A DNA stretch of 22,893 bases from Burkholderiales bacterium. GTDB lineage: Bacteria > Pseudomonadota > Gammaproteobacteria > Burkholderiales > Burkholderiaceae_C. Location: assembly GCA_947462175.1 (NCBI GenBank), contig CANHOE010000005.1:1-22893 (forward strand). Reading direction: 5' to 3'. Positions within the stretch are counted from its first letter, which is position 1; every line of letters starts with the position of its first letter. The notes under the pieces are model-generated. The model was not told the origin of the DNA and did no database searches. It saw only the letters and a list, made by a program, of their open reading frames with translations. Below, one piece after another: positions 9,058-18,252 of this stretch. Made by a program: the position numbers and the translations under genes.

Positions 9058-9390
9058 TTACTTGAACGTGCCCTTGGGCAGCACCTGCAACACCGATGTG
9101 CGCTGCACCTGGATCTCGACGCCGTTGGCGACTTCGACCGACAGGTAGGTTTCGCCCATCTTCGCGACCTTGCCGAGCATGCCGCCGCCGATGACGACCT
9201 CGTCGCCCTTGGCAAGCGCATCGATCATGGCCTTGTGCTCCTTCTGACGCTTCATCTGCGGACGAATCATCACGAAGTACAGCACCACGAACATCAGAAC
9301 CAGGGGCAGCATGGACCCCAGACTGCCGAGCATGTCCGGACTCCCAGTGGCAGCCGGCGCGGCCTGAGCGAAAGCGTCTGAAATGAACAC
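9058..9390 (-). CDS. yajC: SecDF accessory subunit YajC
   Basis: A 110-residue small membrane protein that associates with SecDF. One membrane helix lies at about 27-45, followed by the typical MIRPQMKRQKEH segment and a small cytoplasmic domain with KGDEVVIGGG near 71-80. The ATG at 9390 is preceded by GAGG at a good distance. It is the first gene of the yajC-secD-secF unit and a TACAAT box lies about 50 bp upstream. In many relatives tgt lies directly before yajC; here the upstream neighbour is glk, so either the sec cluster or the efflux-glk operon has been relocated. Confidence 0.96.
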   Translation of the reverse strand: MFISDAFAQAAPAATGSPDMLGSLGSMLPLVLMFVVLYFVMIRPQMKRQKEHKAMIDALAKGDEVVIGGGMLGKVAKMGETYLSVEVANGVEIQVQRTSVLQVLPKGTFK

Positions 9391-9440
9391 GTGAAATCCT
9401 CTGTTGGGGCGGCGGGGAACGCCTAAGGCAAAACCCCCGG

Positions 9441-9446
9441 ATTGTA
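9441..9446 (-). promoter_or_regulatory. Candidate -10 box of the yajC-secDF unit
   Basis: TACAAT on the minus strand lies 50 bp upstream of the yajC ATG, in the only gap before the sec genes. No good -35 hexamer is found 16-18 bp upstream (CAGATC at 9464-9469 is poor). The placement is right but the support is one hexamer only. Confidence 0.4.
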
Positions 9447-9535
9447 CGGTGGCGACCCTGGGCGATCTGGCACGGCCTCAGGGGCCACCTGGGCTGGCAT
9501 GGTCGCCAACCGACAGGCGATGCGCTGACGCGAGC

Positions 9536-10579
9536 TCATGGATTGGAGGTCAATGCCATCGCCTGCGCCAAGGCGACTGCAGCGCCTGTCAACGCGGGCT
9601 GGGGATCGATGATCAACGCGGTCGGAATGGCGGACATGTAGTCGCGATAGCGCCCCTTTGCCTCGAATCGCTCACGAAACGCCGAGGCGAAGAACAGGTC
9701 GGCCATCCGCGGCACGATGCCGCCGCCGATGTACACGCCACCGCGCGCGCCGAGGGTCAGCGCCACGTTGCCAGCGACCGTGCCCAGCATCGCGCAGAAC
9801 ACCGTGAGGGTTCGTTCGCAATCGGCATCGCGGCGGTCGACATCAATGCCCTGTTGCAGGATGGCTTCGGTACGCATCGCTACATCGATGGAGCGGCCGG
9901 ACGCCGCCGCCACGGCGCGGTGCAAAAGCGGCAAGCCGACGCCAGAGAGCAGCCGCTCGGCCGACACATGCGCCAACTCCCGGCGAGCAGCCGCCAGCAC
10001 AGCCACTTCGAAATCGTCACAGGCAGCCAGCGTGACATGCCCGCCCTCGCCTGGAATGGCCTGCCAACCTGAGGGCGTGTGGATCAGCCCGGCGACACCG
10101 AGACCGGTGCCGGGACCGACCACCGCCAGCGTGCCGCGTGGTGTCCGGGGCAACGCGAGGCCGGGCCCTGGCGCATCGGCGCGCAACCCCGCAGCAGTGA
10201 GATGAGGAAGTGCCAGCGCCAGCGCTTCGAAGTCATTCAGCAGGACCAGGCGCTCGAGCGCCAGTTCGCGCTGCAAGGCGTCTCGCGAGAAACGCCAGGG
10301 GTGATTGATGAACCGCACCTCGTCACCGTCCAGCGGCGCCGCCACGGCCAGGCAGGCGTGGCTCGGCCGGGTCAGCGACGCCGGCAATGCGGCGAGATAA
10401 GCGAGCGCCGCATCGCTCAGCTGCGCGTAGTCCTCGGTGCGCAGTCGCTGCACCTGCGTGACGGCCAGACCCGGCCCCTCGATCAGCCCGAAGCGGGCAT
10501 GGGTGCCGCCGATGTCGGCCACCAGCCAAGGCAGCTGCTGTGCGTCGAAACGCGCGGACGAGGCGGGGGTCGGCGTCAT
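9536..10579 (-). CDS. glk: Glucokinase (ROK-unrelated Glk family)
   Basis: Glk phosphorylates glucose to glucose-6-phosphate with ATP in the cytoplasm. The 347-residue protein has the ATP-phosphate motif ADIGGTHARFGL (21-32), INHPWRFS (91-98), the catalytic NDFEA with Asp116, VGPGTGLGVAGL (154-165), the substrate-binding GEGGH (177-181) and a late GGGIVPRM. Length is slightly above E. coli Glk. I chose the ATG at 10579, which gives MTPTPASS; the GGGGAGGAG site lies somewhat far (about 15 nt) from it. The gene begins 23 bp after the stop of the outer-membrane efflux gene, same strand, so it is probably the last gene of the efflux operon. I find no strong terminator behind it. Confidence 0.93.
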   Translation of the reverse strand: MTPTPASSARFDAQQLPWLVADIGGTHARFGLIEGPGLAVTQVQRLRTEDYAQLSDAALAYLAALPASLTRPSHACLAVAAPLDGDEVRFINHPWRFSRDALQRELALERLVLLNDFEALALALPHLTAAGLRADAPGPGLALPRTPRGTLAVVGPGTGLGVAGLIHTPSGWQAIPGEGGHVTLAACDDFEVAVLAAARRELAHVSAERLLSGVGLPLLHRAVAAASGRSIDVAMRTEAILQQGIDVDRRDADCERTLTVFCAMLGTVAGNVALTLGARGGVYIGGGIVPRMADLFFASAFRERFEAKGRYRDYMSAIPTALIIDPQPALTGAAVALAQAMALTSNP

Positions 10580-10602
10580 GGCGATGAGATTGTCTCCTCC
10601 CC

Positions 10603-12015
10603 TCACATGGGTTGCCACCGCCCGGCAATGTTCTTCAACAGCTGATTCACCGCGGCCAGCTGGCGATTGCGAACAGATAGCAGGTTGTTCTCGCTGTTGA
10701 GCGCCGCCGCCTGCGCCACCACGACGTTGAGGTAACTCACCGTGCCAGCGCGATACTGTTCGAGCGTGATGTCGAGGTTGCTTTGCGCCGCTTGCAGGGC
10801 TTCACCTTGCCATTGCGTTTCCTGCTGGAGCTGCTGCGCGAGCACGAGGTTGTCCTCGACTTCCTGCAATGCGGTGAGCACGGTCTGGCGGTAAGCCGAC
10901 GTGGCCTGATCGGCCGCTGCGGTGGCCTGCACACTGGCGAGTCGACGCTGGCCACCATCGAAGATCGCCTGGGTCAGCGTGGGGCCCAGCGACCAGAGCA
11001 GATTGGGTGCACTCAACAGGTTCGATAGCGAGGACCCGCGAAATCCTGCGCTGGCCGACAGTGTCAGCTCCGGAAAGAAGGCAGCGTCCGCCACCCCGAT
11101 CTGGGCATAGGCGGCGGCGACCCGCTGCTGGGCGGCAGCGATGTCGGGGCGACGCTGCAGCAGCGATGCCGGCAACATCGGCGGCACCTCGGGTACGGAC
11201 GGCAAGCTGGCGTTTGGTGACAGCACCAGTGATGAGGGCGGCTCACCCAAAAGCACCGCAATCGCGTGTTCGAGCTGCGCCCGCTGCGCCGTCAGGTCTG
11301 CCGACTGCGCCTGTGCCGACTTGAGTTGTGTCTGTGCCTGCAGCACGTCAGTGCGAGCGGCCACGCCGCCCTCGTAGCGCGCCTGTGTCAACGCAAGCGA
11401 CTGCTGATATGCGGCCACGCTGCGAGCGAGCACCGAGAGCTGCGCGTCGGCGGTGCGAAGCGACAGGTAGGTCTGCACCAGCAGCCCCTGGGCTGACAGG
11501 CGCACCGCGGCCAATTCATCGGCGCTGGCCTGGAACGACGCCTGGGCTCCGGTGCTGGAGCCAGACAACCGCCCCCACAAATCGATTTCCCAACTGGCGG
11601 TGGCCGTCAGGTTCCGGCTGTTCACTGGCTTGGACGATCGGTCGCTCCGGTTGCCGTTCGGGCTCGGCGAATCACTGCGTGTCGCCCCGGCGCCCAACGA
11701 GAGCGCGGGCAGCAACGCACTGCGGCTCGCGTCGTACAGGGCCCGCGCACTGGCTACTGCAGACAGCGATGACTTCAGGTTCTCGTTGCCGATCACCAAC
11801 TGGCGTTGCAGATCGTTGAGCAACGAATCGTTGAACAGCGTCCACCACTCGTCAGGCACGGGGGCCACAGCGGATGCGTGCTTCCAGTCCGCAGACGCCT
11901 TGTACTGCGCAGCAGCGGCCATCGGTGGCGGTGGGTCCACGCGTGTGGCTGCGCAGGCCGTCATCAGCACGGCGGCGGCCAGCAGCGTCAAGGTCAAATG
12001 GATGCGGTGCATCAC
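10603..12015 (-). CDS. Outer-membrane efflux lipoprotein, NodT/OprM type
   Basis: This is the outer-membrane channel of a tripartite pump. The 470-residue protein starts with a lipoprotein signal (hydrophobic stretch about 6-18, lipobox LMTAC with Cys21), so it should be acylated and anchored in the outer membrane. Two long helical repeats typical of the TolC fold follow. Family signatures include WWTLFND near 61-67, ASWEIDLWGRL in the first repeat, RRPDIAAAQQRVAAAYAQIGVA in the middle and SLGPTLTQAIFDGG in the second repeat. Start: GTG at 12015 or the directly following ATG at 12012. It lies 6 bp after the stop of the second RND pump, which ties it to that transporter. Substrate is unknown. 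Confidence 0.94.
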   Translation of the reverse strand: MMHRIHLTLTLLAAAVLMTACAATRVDPPPPMAAAAQYKASADWKHASAVAPVPDEWWTLFNDSLLNDLQRQLVIGNENLKSSLSAVASARALYDASRSALLPALSLGAGATRSDSPSPNGNRSDRSSKPVNSRNLTATASWEIDLWGRLSGSSTGAQASFQASADELAAVRLSAQGLLVQTYLSLRTADAQLSVLARSVAAYQQSLALTQARYEGGVAARTDVLQAQTQLKSAQAQSADLTAQRAQLEHAIAVLLGEPPSSLVLSPNASLPSVPEVPPMLPASLLQRRPDIAAAQQRVAAAYAQIGVADAAFFPELTLSASAGFRGSSLSNLLSAPNLLWSLGPTLTQAIFDGGQRRLASVQATAAADQATSAYRQTVLTALQEVEDNLVLAQQLQQETQWQGEALQAAQSNLDITLEQYRAGTVSYLNVVVAQAAALNSENNLLSVRNRQLAAVNQLLKNIAGRWQPM

Positions 12016-12021
12016 GGGACT

Positions 12022-15000
12022 CTAGGCAGATGCCACTTGGAGAGTCGCCGCCCGCGCGGCACGTCGCGCGCGCCAGCGCCTGGCGCTCAGTCGGTCCATC
12101 AGCACAAACACCACCGGCGTGGTGTACAGCGTCAGCAACTGGCTCAGGATGAGCCCGCCGACGATCGCGATACCCAGCGGTTGGCGCAATTCAGCGCCGT
12201 CGCCGGAGCCAAGCGCCAGCGGAACGGCGCCGAAGATCGCGGCGACGGTCGTCATCAGGATCGGCCGCAGCCGCAGGTTGGCGGCACGGTAGATCGCCGC
12301 GCCGGCGCTGGACTGGCCTTCACGTTGCCGCACGATCGCAAAGTCGATCATCATGATCGCGTTCTTCTTGACGATGCCGATCAGCAAGATCACAGCGATC
12401 AACGCAATGATCGAAAAATCCGTCTTGAACAGCATCAGTGCCAGCAGCGCACCGACACCCGCGGACGGCAGCGTCGAGAGGATCGTGACCGGGTGGATCA
12501 GGCTCTCGTACAGCATGCCCAGCACCAGGTAGATCGCGACAACAGCTGCCAGGATCAGCACGGGTTGAGACGACAACGATTGCTGGAACGCATTGGCCGT
12601 GCCCTGGAAGCCACCGCGGACCGACACCGGCACGCCGAGTTCGGCCATCGCGTTGCCGATGGCGGCCGTCGCATCTGAGAGGGACACGCCCGGCGGAAGG
12701 TTGAAGCTGATCGTCGAGGCGGGTGAGCCACTCTGGTGATTGACGGAGAGCGGGGTGTTCGTGGTCTCGAGGCGGGCAATGGCCGACAGCGGCACCTGCG
12801 CCCCCGAACTGCTGGTGAGATAGAAGTGGTTCAGCGTCTCCGGGCCCTGCAGGTATGGGGGGGCCAGTTCCATGACCACGCGGTACTGGTTGAGCGCGTT
12901 GTAGATGACACCGACCTGACGCTGACCGAAGGCATTGTTCAGCGCGCTGTCCAGGTTGCTCACCGTGACGCCCAGTCGCGCAGCGGCGTCGCGGTCGATC
13001 ACCAGCGAAGTCTGCAGACCCTTGTCCTGCTGATCTGTGTTGATGTCTGTCAACTCGGGCAGTTGCGAGAGCGCGTTGCGCACCCGCGGCTCCCAGGTGC
13101 GCAGGGTCTCCACATCGTCAGCCTGCAAGGTGTACTGGTACTGCGCGCTCGACTGGCGCCCCCCGATGCGGATGTCCTGCACCGGCGCAAAAAAGAGGTT
13201 GGCCCCGGGCTCGTGGCTGAGCTTCTCGCGCAGGCGGGCCACCACCACATCGGCGGACACCTTGCGTTCGGCGAGCGGCTTGAGGGTGATGTTGAAGCTC
13301 GCCGAGTTGGTCTGACCACCACCCGTCGAACCGGTGACGTGAGCAACCGCCGGGTCGGCCCGCACGATCGCCATGAATTTGTCGACTCGGGACTGCATGA
13401 TCTGAAACGAACTGCCTTGATCGGCCTGAACGCCGCCGACGAGTGCGCCGGTGTCCTGCTGCGGGAAGAAAGTCTTGGGGATCGTGGTGTACAGGTGGAC
13501 ATTGAGCGCGACCACACCCGCGAGCGCCAGGATGGCCACCGGCTGGTGGCGCAGCGTCCAGATCAACGATCGCCGATAAGCGCGCAGCATGGTTTGGGTC
13601 ACACGCGCCAGCAGCTTTCCGATGCGGCCAGGTGATCGCCGTTGGGCACGGGGTTGGAGCAGCCGTGCGGCCATCATGGGGGTGGTTGTCAGCGACACCA
13701 GCATCGACACCAGGATGGAGACCGACAGCACGACGGCGAACTCCCGGAACAGCCTGCCGACGATGCCACCCATCAGCAGCAACGGGATGAACACCGCGAT
13801 CAGGCTCAGCGAGATGGACACCACCGTGAAGCCGATCTCTCGCGCACCCTTGAGCGCCGCTTCGCGAGGCGCCATGCCCTGCTCGATGTGGCGCGTGATG
13901 TTCTCCAGCACGACGATGGCATCGTCGACAACGAAGCCGGTGGCCACTGTCAGCGCCATGGCCGACAGGTTGTTCAGGCTAAAGCCGCACAGATACATCA
14001 CACCGACGGTGCCCAGCAGTGACACCGGCACGGCCACCGCCGGGATCACGGTGGCACGCCAGCTGCGCAGGAACAGCAAGACCACCAGAATCACCAGCCC
14101 GATCGAGATCGCCATTGCCCGCTCGACCTCCACGATCGACGCCCGAATGGTCGGCGTTCGATCACTGATCACCTGGAGGTCGATCGCGCCGGGAATGGAC
14201 GCCTGCATGCGCGGCAGGATGTCGCGCACCCGCTGCACCGTCTCGATGATGTTGGCGCCCGGCTCCTTCAGCACGAACAGCACCACAGCCGGCTTGCCAT
14301 CGGCCAGGCCGTAGTTGCGCACGTCCTGCACCGAATCGACCACGCGCGCCACATCGCGCAACCGAACCGCAGCGCCGTCGCGGTAGGTCACCAGCACCGG
14401 CGCGTATTCGGCCGCGGTCAACGCCTGGTCGTTGGCGCCGATCTGCCAGTGGTGATCGCCGTCTTCCACCGAGCCCTTGGGCCGATTGGCGTTGGTGGCG
14501 GTGATCGCCAAGCGCACGTTCTCGAGCGAGATGCCCTTCGCGGCCAGCTTGTCCGGATCCAGCTCCACACGCACCGCCGGCAAGGCACCGCCGCCCACAT
14601 TGACCTGGCCCACGCCCCGCACCTGCGACAGGCGCTGCGCCAGCACGGTGGAGGCCGCGTCGTACATCTGGCCACGCGTCAGGGTGTCGGAGGTGAGCGC
14701 GATGATCATGATCGGCGCAGCTGCTGGGTTCACCTTGCGATAGGTCGGGTTCCTCGGCATGCCCGTGGGCAGCAGCGTCCTCGCTGCGTTGATGGCCGCC
14801 TGAACGTCGCGGGCGGCGCCGTCGATGTCGCGGTCCAGGTCGAACTGCAAGGTGATGTTGGTCGAGCCCAGCGACGAGCGCGAGGTGATCTCATTGACGC
14901 CAGCGATGGTGCCGAGCGCGCGCTCCAGCGGTGTGGAGACGGTCGCCGCCATCGTGTCGGGACTCGCACCTGGCAAGGACGCACTGACCGAGATGGTCGG

Positions 15001-15126
15001 AAAGTCCACCTGCGGCAAGGGCGCGATCGGCAGCAGCTGGAAGCCGAGCAGGCCCGCCAACGCCATGCCGAAGGTGATGAGCATGGTGGCGACTGGCCGG
15101 TGGATGAAGGGGGCGGAGAGGTTCAT
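12022..15126 (-). CDS. mdtC: RND multidrug efflux pump subunit, MdtC-like
   Basis: An inner-membrane proton/drug antiporter of the HAE1 type, 1034 residues. The architecture is standard: TM1 near 13-33, large periplasmic docking and porter loops, a central membrane block from about 335, and a mirror-image second half. The proton-relay pair Asp401-Asp402 is intact in GFVVDDAIVVLENI, and the second-half KKNAIMMIDFA segment that carries the lysine side of the relay is also present. The start MNLSAPFIHRPVAT resembles MdtC. Its ATG overlaps the stop of the preceding pump gene by 4 bp (ATGA), so translation is coupled. Two distinct pumps in tandem behind one adaptor is the MdtABC layout, where B and C form a heterotrimer. 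The symbol is by homology and position. Confidence 0.92.
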   Translation of the reverse strand: MNLSAPFIHRPVATMLITFGMALAGLLGFQLLPIAPLPQVDFPTISVSASLPGASPDTMAATVSTPLERALGTIAGVNEITSRSSLGSTNITLQFDLDRDIDGAARDVQAAINAARTLLPTGMPRNPTYRKVNPAAAPIMIIALTSDTLTRGQMYDAASTVLAQRLSQVRGVGQVNVGGGALPAVRVELDPDKLAAKGISLENVRLAITATNANRPKGSVEDGDHHWQIGANDQALTAAEYAPVLVTYRDGAAVRLRDVARVVDSVQDVRNYGLADGKPAVVLFVLKEPGANIIETVQRVRDILPRMQASIPGAIDLQVISDRTPTIRASIVEVERAMAISIGLVILVVLLFLRSWRATVIPAVAVPVSLLGTVGVMYLCGFSLNNLSAMALTVATGFVVDDAIVVLENITRHIEQGMAPREAALKGAREIGFTVVSISLSLIAVFIPLLLMGGIVGRLFREFAVVLSVSILVSMLVSLTTTPMMAARLLQPRAQRRSPGRIGKLLARVTQTMLRAYRRSLIWTLRHQPVAILALAGVVALNVHLYTTIPKTFFPQQDTGALVGGVQADQGSSFQIMQSRVDKFMAIVRADPAVAHVTGSTGGGQTNSASFNITLKPLAERKVSADVVVARLREKLSHEPGANLFFAPVQDIRIGGRQSSAQYQYTLQADDVETLRTWEPRVRNALSQLPELTDINTDQQDKGLQTSLVIDRDAAARLGVTVSNLDSALNNAFGQRQVGVIYNALNQYRVVMELAPPYLQGPETLNHFYLTSSSGAQVPLSAIARLETTNTPLSVNHQSGSPASTISFNLPPGVSLSDATAAIGNAMAELGVPVSVRGGFQGTANAFQQSLSSQPVLILAAVVAIYLVLGMLYESLIHPVTILSTLPSAGVGALLALMLFKTDFSIIALIAVILLIGIVKKNAIMMIDFAIVRQREGQSSAGAAIYRAANLRLRPILMTTVAAIFGAVPLALGSGDGAELRQPLGIAIVGGLILSQLLTLYTTPVVFVLMDRLSARRWRARRAARAATLQVASA

Positions 15127-18100
15127 GTGGCAGCGGCGCGGCCGGCTTGCCAGGCCTTGAATCGCTGGGCCTGGTGTGCAAATCCGAGGTAGATCACCGG
15201 CGTCGTGAACAGCGTGAGCAACTGGCTGACGATCAGCCCGCCGACCATCGTCACGCCCAGCGGATGGCGCAGCTCATGGCCGGCACCGGTGCCCAGCATC
15301 AGCGGCAACGCACCGAGCAGCGCGGCCATGGTCGTCATCAGGATCGGCCGGAAGCGCAGCAGGCAGGCCTTGTAGATGGCCTCACGCGGCGCCAGGCCCT
15401 CCTCGCGCTCGGCATAGAGCGCGAAGTCGATCATCATGATCGCGTTCTTCTTGACGATGCCGATCAGCAGCACGATGCCGATGATGCCGACCACGCCCAG
15501 CTCCTGACCTGCCACCAGCAGCGCCAGCAGGGCCCCGAGGCCCGCCGACGGCAGTGTGGAGAGGATGGTGATCGGGTGGATGTAGCTCTCGTACAGCACG
15601 CCGAGCACGATGTACATCGTGACCACCGCCGCCAGGATCAGCAGCAGCGTGCTGCTCAATGAGGCGCGGAATGCTTCCGCGGCGCCCTGGAAGCTGGTTT
15701 CCACGCTGAGCGGCAGGTCGAGGGTGGCTTCCTCCGCCTTGATCGCATCGACCGCGTCGCCGAGCGAGGCTCCGGGCGCGAGGTTGAACGACACCGTGGC
15801 TGATGGGAACTGTGCGACGTGGTTGATCGCCAGCGCTGCCGGCCGCTCCAGAACCTGCGCGACCGATGACATCGGGACTTGCACCTGCGTCGTGGTGCCA
15901 TTGGCGGTGGTGGTGGTGCCCGGCACATACAGATCCGCGATGGCTGTCGGTCCGCGGCCGAGACCTGGCGCGGCCTCCAGCACCACCCGGTACTGGCTGG
16001 ACTGGGTGTAGATGGTGGACACCAGGCGCTGACCAAACGCGTTGTACAGCGCCGTGTCGATGGCGGCGACGGTGACACCGAGCCGGCCTGCGGCTTCGCG
16101 GTCGATCTGCAGGTAGGCCTGCTGGCCCTGCTCCTGCAGATCGCTCGCCACGTCCACCAGCTCAGGCCGTTGGCGCAGGCGCTCGAGCAATTGGTTGGTG
16201 CTGGTCGCCAAGTCTTTCGCATCGGGGGAGCTGAGCAGGAACTGATACTGCGTCTTGGAGACCCGGTCCTCGATGGTCAGATCCTGCACCGGCTGCATGT
16301 ACGCGGTGATCCCTGGCACACGGGAGGTCGCATCGGCCAGGCGGCGGATCACCTCGGAAGCCGAGGCCTCGCGTTGCGCGAACGGCTTCAGGGTGATCTG
16401 CATGCGCCCGGTGTTCAAGGTGGGATTGGCGCCGTCCACGCCGATGAATGACGCGAGATGGTCTACGTCCGGGTCTTTCAGGATCGCATCCGCCAGCGCC
16501 TGCTGGCGCGTCGCCATGGCGCCGAACGAGGTGGTCTGTGTCGCCTCGGTGATGACCTGGATCAGCCCGGTGTCCTGCACCGGAAAGAACCCCTTGGGCA
16601 CGACCACGTAGAGCAGCCCGGTCAGCCCCAGCGTCAGTGCGAAGACACCGAGCGTGCTGCGCGGGCGGTCCAGTACCCAGGTCAGCGCACGGCCATAGGC
16701 GGCCACGAGTGCATCGAAGCGGCGTGCGAACCCGGCGCTGAATCGGCCGTGGATGCGCTCGCGCTCGGGGCGCAACAGCCGCGCACTCATCATCGGGGTG
16801 AGGGTCAGCGAGACCAAGGCAGAAATCAGGATCGCCACGGCCATCGTGATGGCGAATTCATGGAACAGGCGCCCGACCACATCGCCCATGAACAGCAGCG
16901 GAATCAGCACCGCCAGCAGCGACACCGTCAGCGAGATGATGGTGAAGCCGATTTGCTGACTGCCCTTCAGCGCGGCCTGCATCGGTGAGTCGCCTTGTTC
17001 GATGAAGCGCGCGATGTTCTCGATCATCACGATCGCATCGTCGACGACGAAGCCGGTGGAGATCACCAACGCCATCAGCGTCAGGTTGTTGATGGAGAAC
17101 CCGGCGAGGTAGATGACACCGAAGGTCCCCATGAGGCTCAGGGGCACGGCCACGCTGGGGATCACCGTGGCACTGGCACTGCGCAGGAAGAGAAAGATCA
17201 CCATCACCACCAGCGCGACCGCCAGCAGCAACTCGAACTCGGTATCGTCTACCGCCGCGCGGATGGTGGTGGTGCGATCGGCGATGACCTGCACATCGAC
17301 CGACGCAGGCAGAGACGCCTGCAGCTTGGGCAGCAAGGCCCGGATGCGATCAACGGTTTCGATCACGTTGGCGCCCGGCTGGCGCTGCACGTTGAGGATC
17401 ACGCCCGGTGTGCGGTCCGACCAGGCCGCCAGGCGCACGTTCTCGGCGTCGTCGACGACCTGCGCCACATCCTTCAGCCGCACCGGATTGCCGTTCTTCC
17501 AGGCAATGATCAGATCCTGGTATTCCGCAGCCGACTTGAGCTGGTCGTTGGCATCGATGGTCGAGGCCCGTTGGGAGCCGTCGAAACTGCCTTTGGCTTG
17601 GTTCACATTGGCTGCCGCGATCGCCGTGCGCACATCTTCGAGGGAGAGGCCAAGAGACGCCATTGCATGCGCATGACCCTGGATGCGCACGGCGGGCCGC
17701 TGGCCACCCGCGAGGCTGACCAGCCCGACACCTTCGATCTGCGAGAGCTTGGGCGCCAGCCGGTTTTCGGTCAGTTCGTGCAGCTTGATCAACGGCAGCG
17801 ATGGCGAGGTCACCGCGATCGTCAGCACGGGCGCATCGGCCGGGTTGATCTTGCTGTAGATCGGCGGCATCGGCAGATCGCCGGGAAGCAGGTTGGCGCC
17901 GGCGTTGATCGCTGCCTGTACCTCCTGCTCGGCGACGTCGAGCGGCAGGCCCAGCGAGAAGCGCAGCGTGATGACCGAGGCACCGCCCGAACTGCTGCTG
18001 GTCATCTGGCTCAGCCCCGGCATCTGCCCGAACTGGCGCTCCAGCGGCGCGGTCACCGAGGTGGACATCACATCCGGGCTGGCCCCCGGGTACAGCGTGG

Positions 18101-18242
18101 TGACCTGGATCGTCGGGTAGTCCACCTCCGGCAGTGCCGCCAAGGGCATCAGCCGGTAGGCCAACAGCCCAGCCAGCAGGATCGCCAGCATCAGCAGCGA
18201 GGTGGCGACCGGGCGCTCGATGAAGACGCGTGACGGATTCAT
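15123..18242 (-). CDS. mdtB: RND multidrug efflux pump subunit, MdtB-like
   Basis: A 1039-residue HAE1-type RND transporter, nearly the length of E. coli MdtB. The ATG at 18242 gives MNPSRVFIERPVATSLLM, the classic MdtB-type start; the longer reading to 18320 would overlap the adaptor gene and is rejected. TM1 covers about 12-32. The proton-relay Asp401-Asp402 sits in GFVVDDAIVMIENI, and the second half contains GIVKKNAIMMIDFA. It follows the adaptor gene after 10 bp and overlaps the MdtC-like gene by 4 bp. In the known MdtBC pump the two subunits have unequal roles; both copies here keep the acidic relay residues, so I cannot tell which one carries protons. Confidence 0.92.
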   Translation of the reverse strand: MNPSRVFIERPVATSLLMLAILLAGLLAYRLMPLAALPEVDYPTIQVTTLYPGASPDVMSTSVTAPLERQFGQMPGLSQMTSSSSGGASVITLRFSLGLPLDVAEQEVQAAINAGANLLPGDLPMPPIYSKINPADAPVLTIAVTSPSLPLIKLHELTENRLAPKLSQIEGVGLVSLAGGQRPAVRIQGHAHAMASLGLSLEDVRTAIAAANVNQAKGSFDGSQRASTIDANDQLKSAAEYQDLIIAWKNGNPVRLKDVAQVVDDAENVRLAAWSDRTPGVILNVQRQPGANVIETVDRIRALLPKLQASLPASVDVQVIADRTTTIRAAVDDTEFELLLAVALVVMVIFLFLRSASATVIPSVAVPLSLMGTFGVIYLAGFSINNLTLMALVISTGFVVDDAIVMIENIARFIEQGDSPMQAALKGSQQIGFTIISLTVSLLAVLIPLLFMGDVVGRLFHEFAITMAVAILISALVSLTLTPMMSARLLRPERERIHGRFSAGFARRFDALVAAYGRALTWVLDRPRSTLGVFALTLGLTGLLYVVVPKGFFPVQDTGLIQVITEATQTTSFGAMATRQQALADAILKDPDVDHLASFIGVDGANPTLNTGRMQITLKPFAQREASASEVIRRLADATSRVPGITAYMQPVQDLTIEDRVSKTQYQFLLSSPDAKDLATSTNQLLERLRQRPELVDVASDLQEQGQQAYLQIDREAAGRLGVTVAAIDTALYNAFGQRLVSTIYTQSSQYRVVLEAAPGLGRGPTAIADLYVPGTTTTANGTTTQVQVPMSSVAQVLERPAALAINHVAQFPSATVSFNLAPGASLGDAVDAIKAEEATLDLPLSVETSFQGAAEAFRASLSSTLLLILAAVVTMYIVLGVLYESYIHPITILSTLPSAGLGALLALLVAGQELGVVGIIGIVLLIGIVKKNAIMMIDFALYAEREEGLAPREAIYKACLLRFRPILMTTMAALLGALPLMLGTGAGHELRHPLGVTMVGGLIVSQLLTLFTTPVIYLGFAHQAQRFKAWQAGRAAAT

Positions 18243-18252
18243 GGCTCGTCGC

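Noticed and set aside
9449..9514. Imperfect inverted repeat (GGTGGCGACC and GGTCGCCAAC) before yajC as a terminator of glk
   Set aside because: The arms are more than 40 bp apart and no U run follows, so an intrinsic terminator is not supported.
16995..18233. Long plus-strand open frame opposite the MdtB-like gene
   Set aside because: Composition dominated by Arg, His, Asp and Gln and no motif; the minus strand encodes an intact RND transporter.
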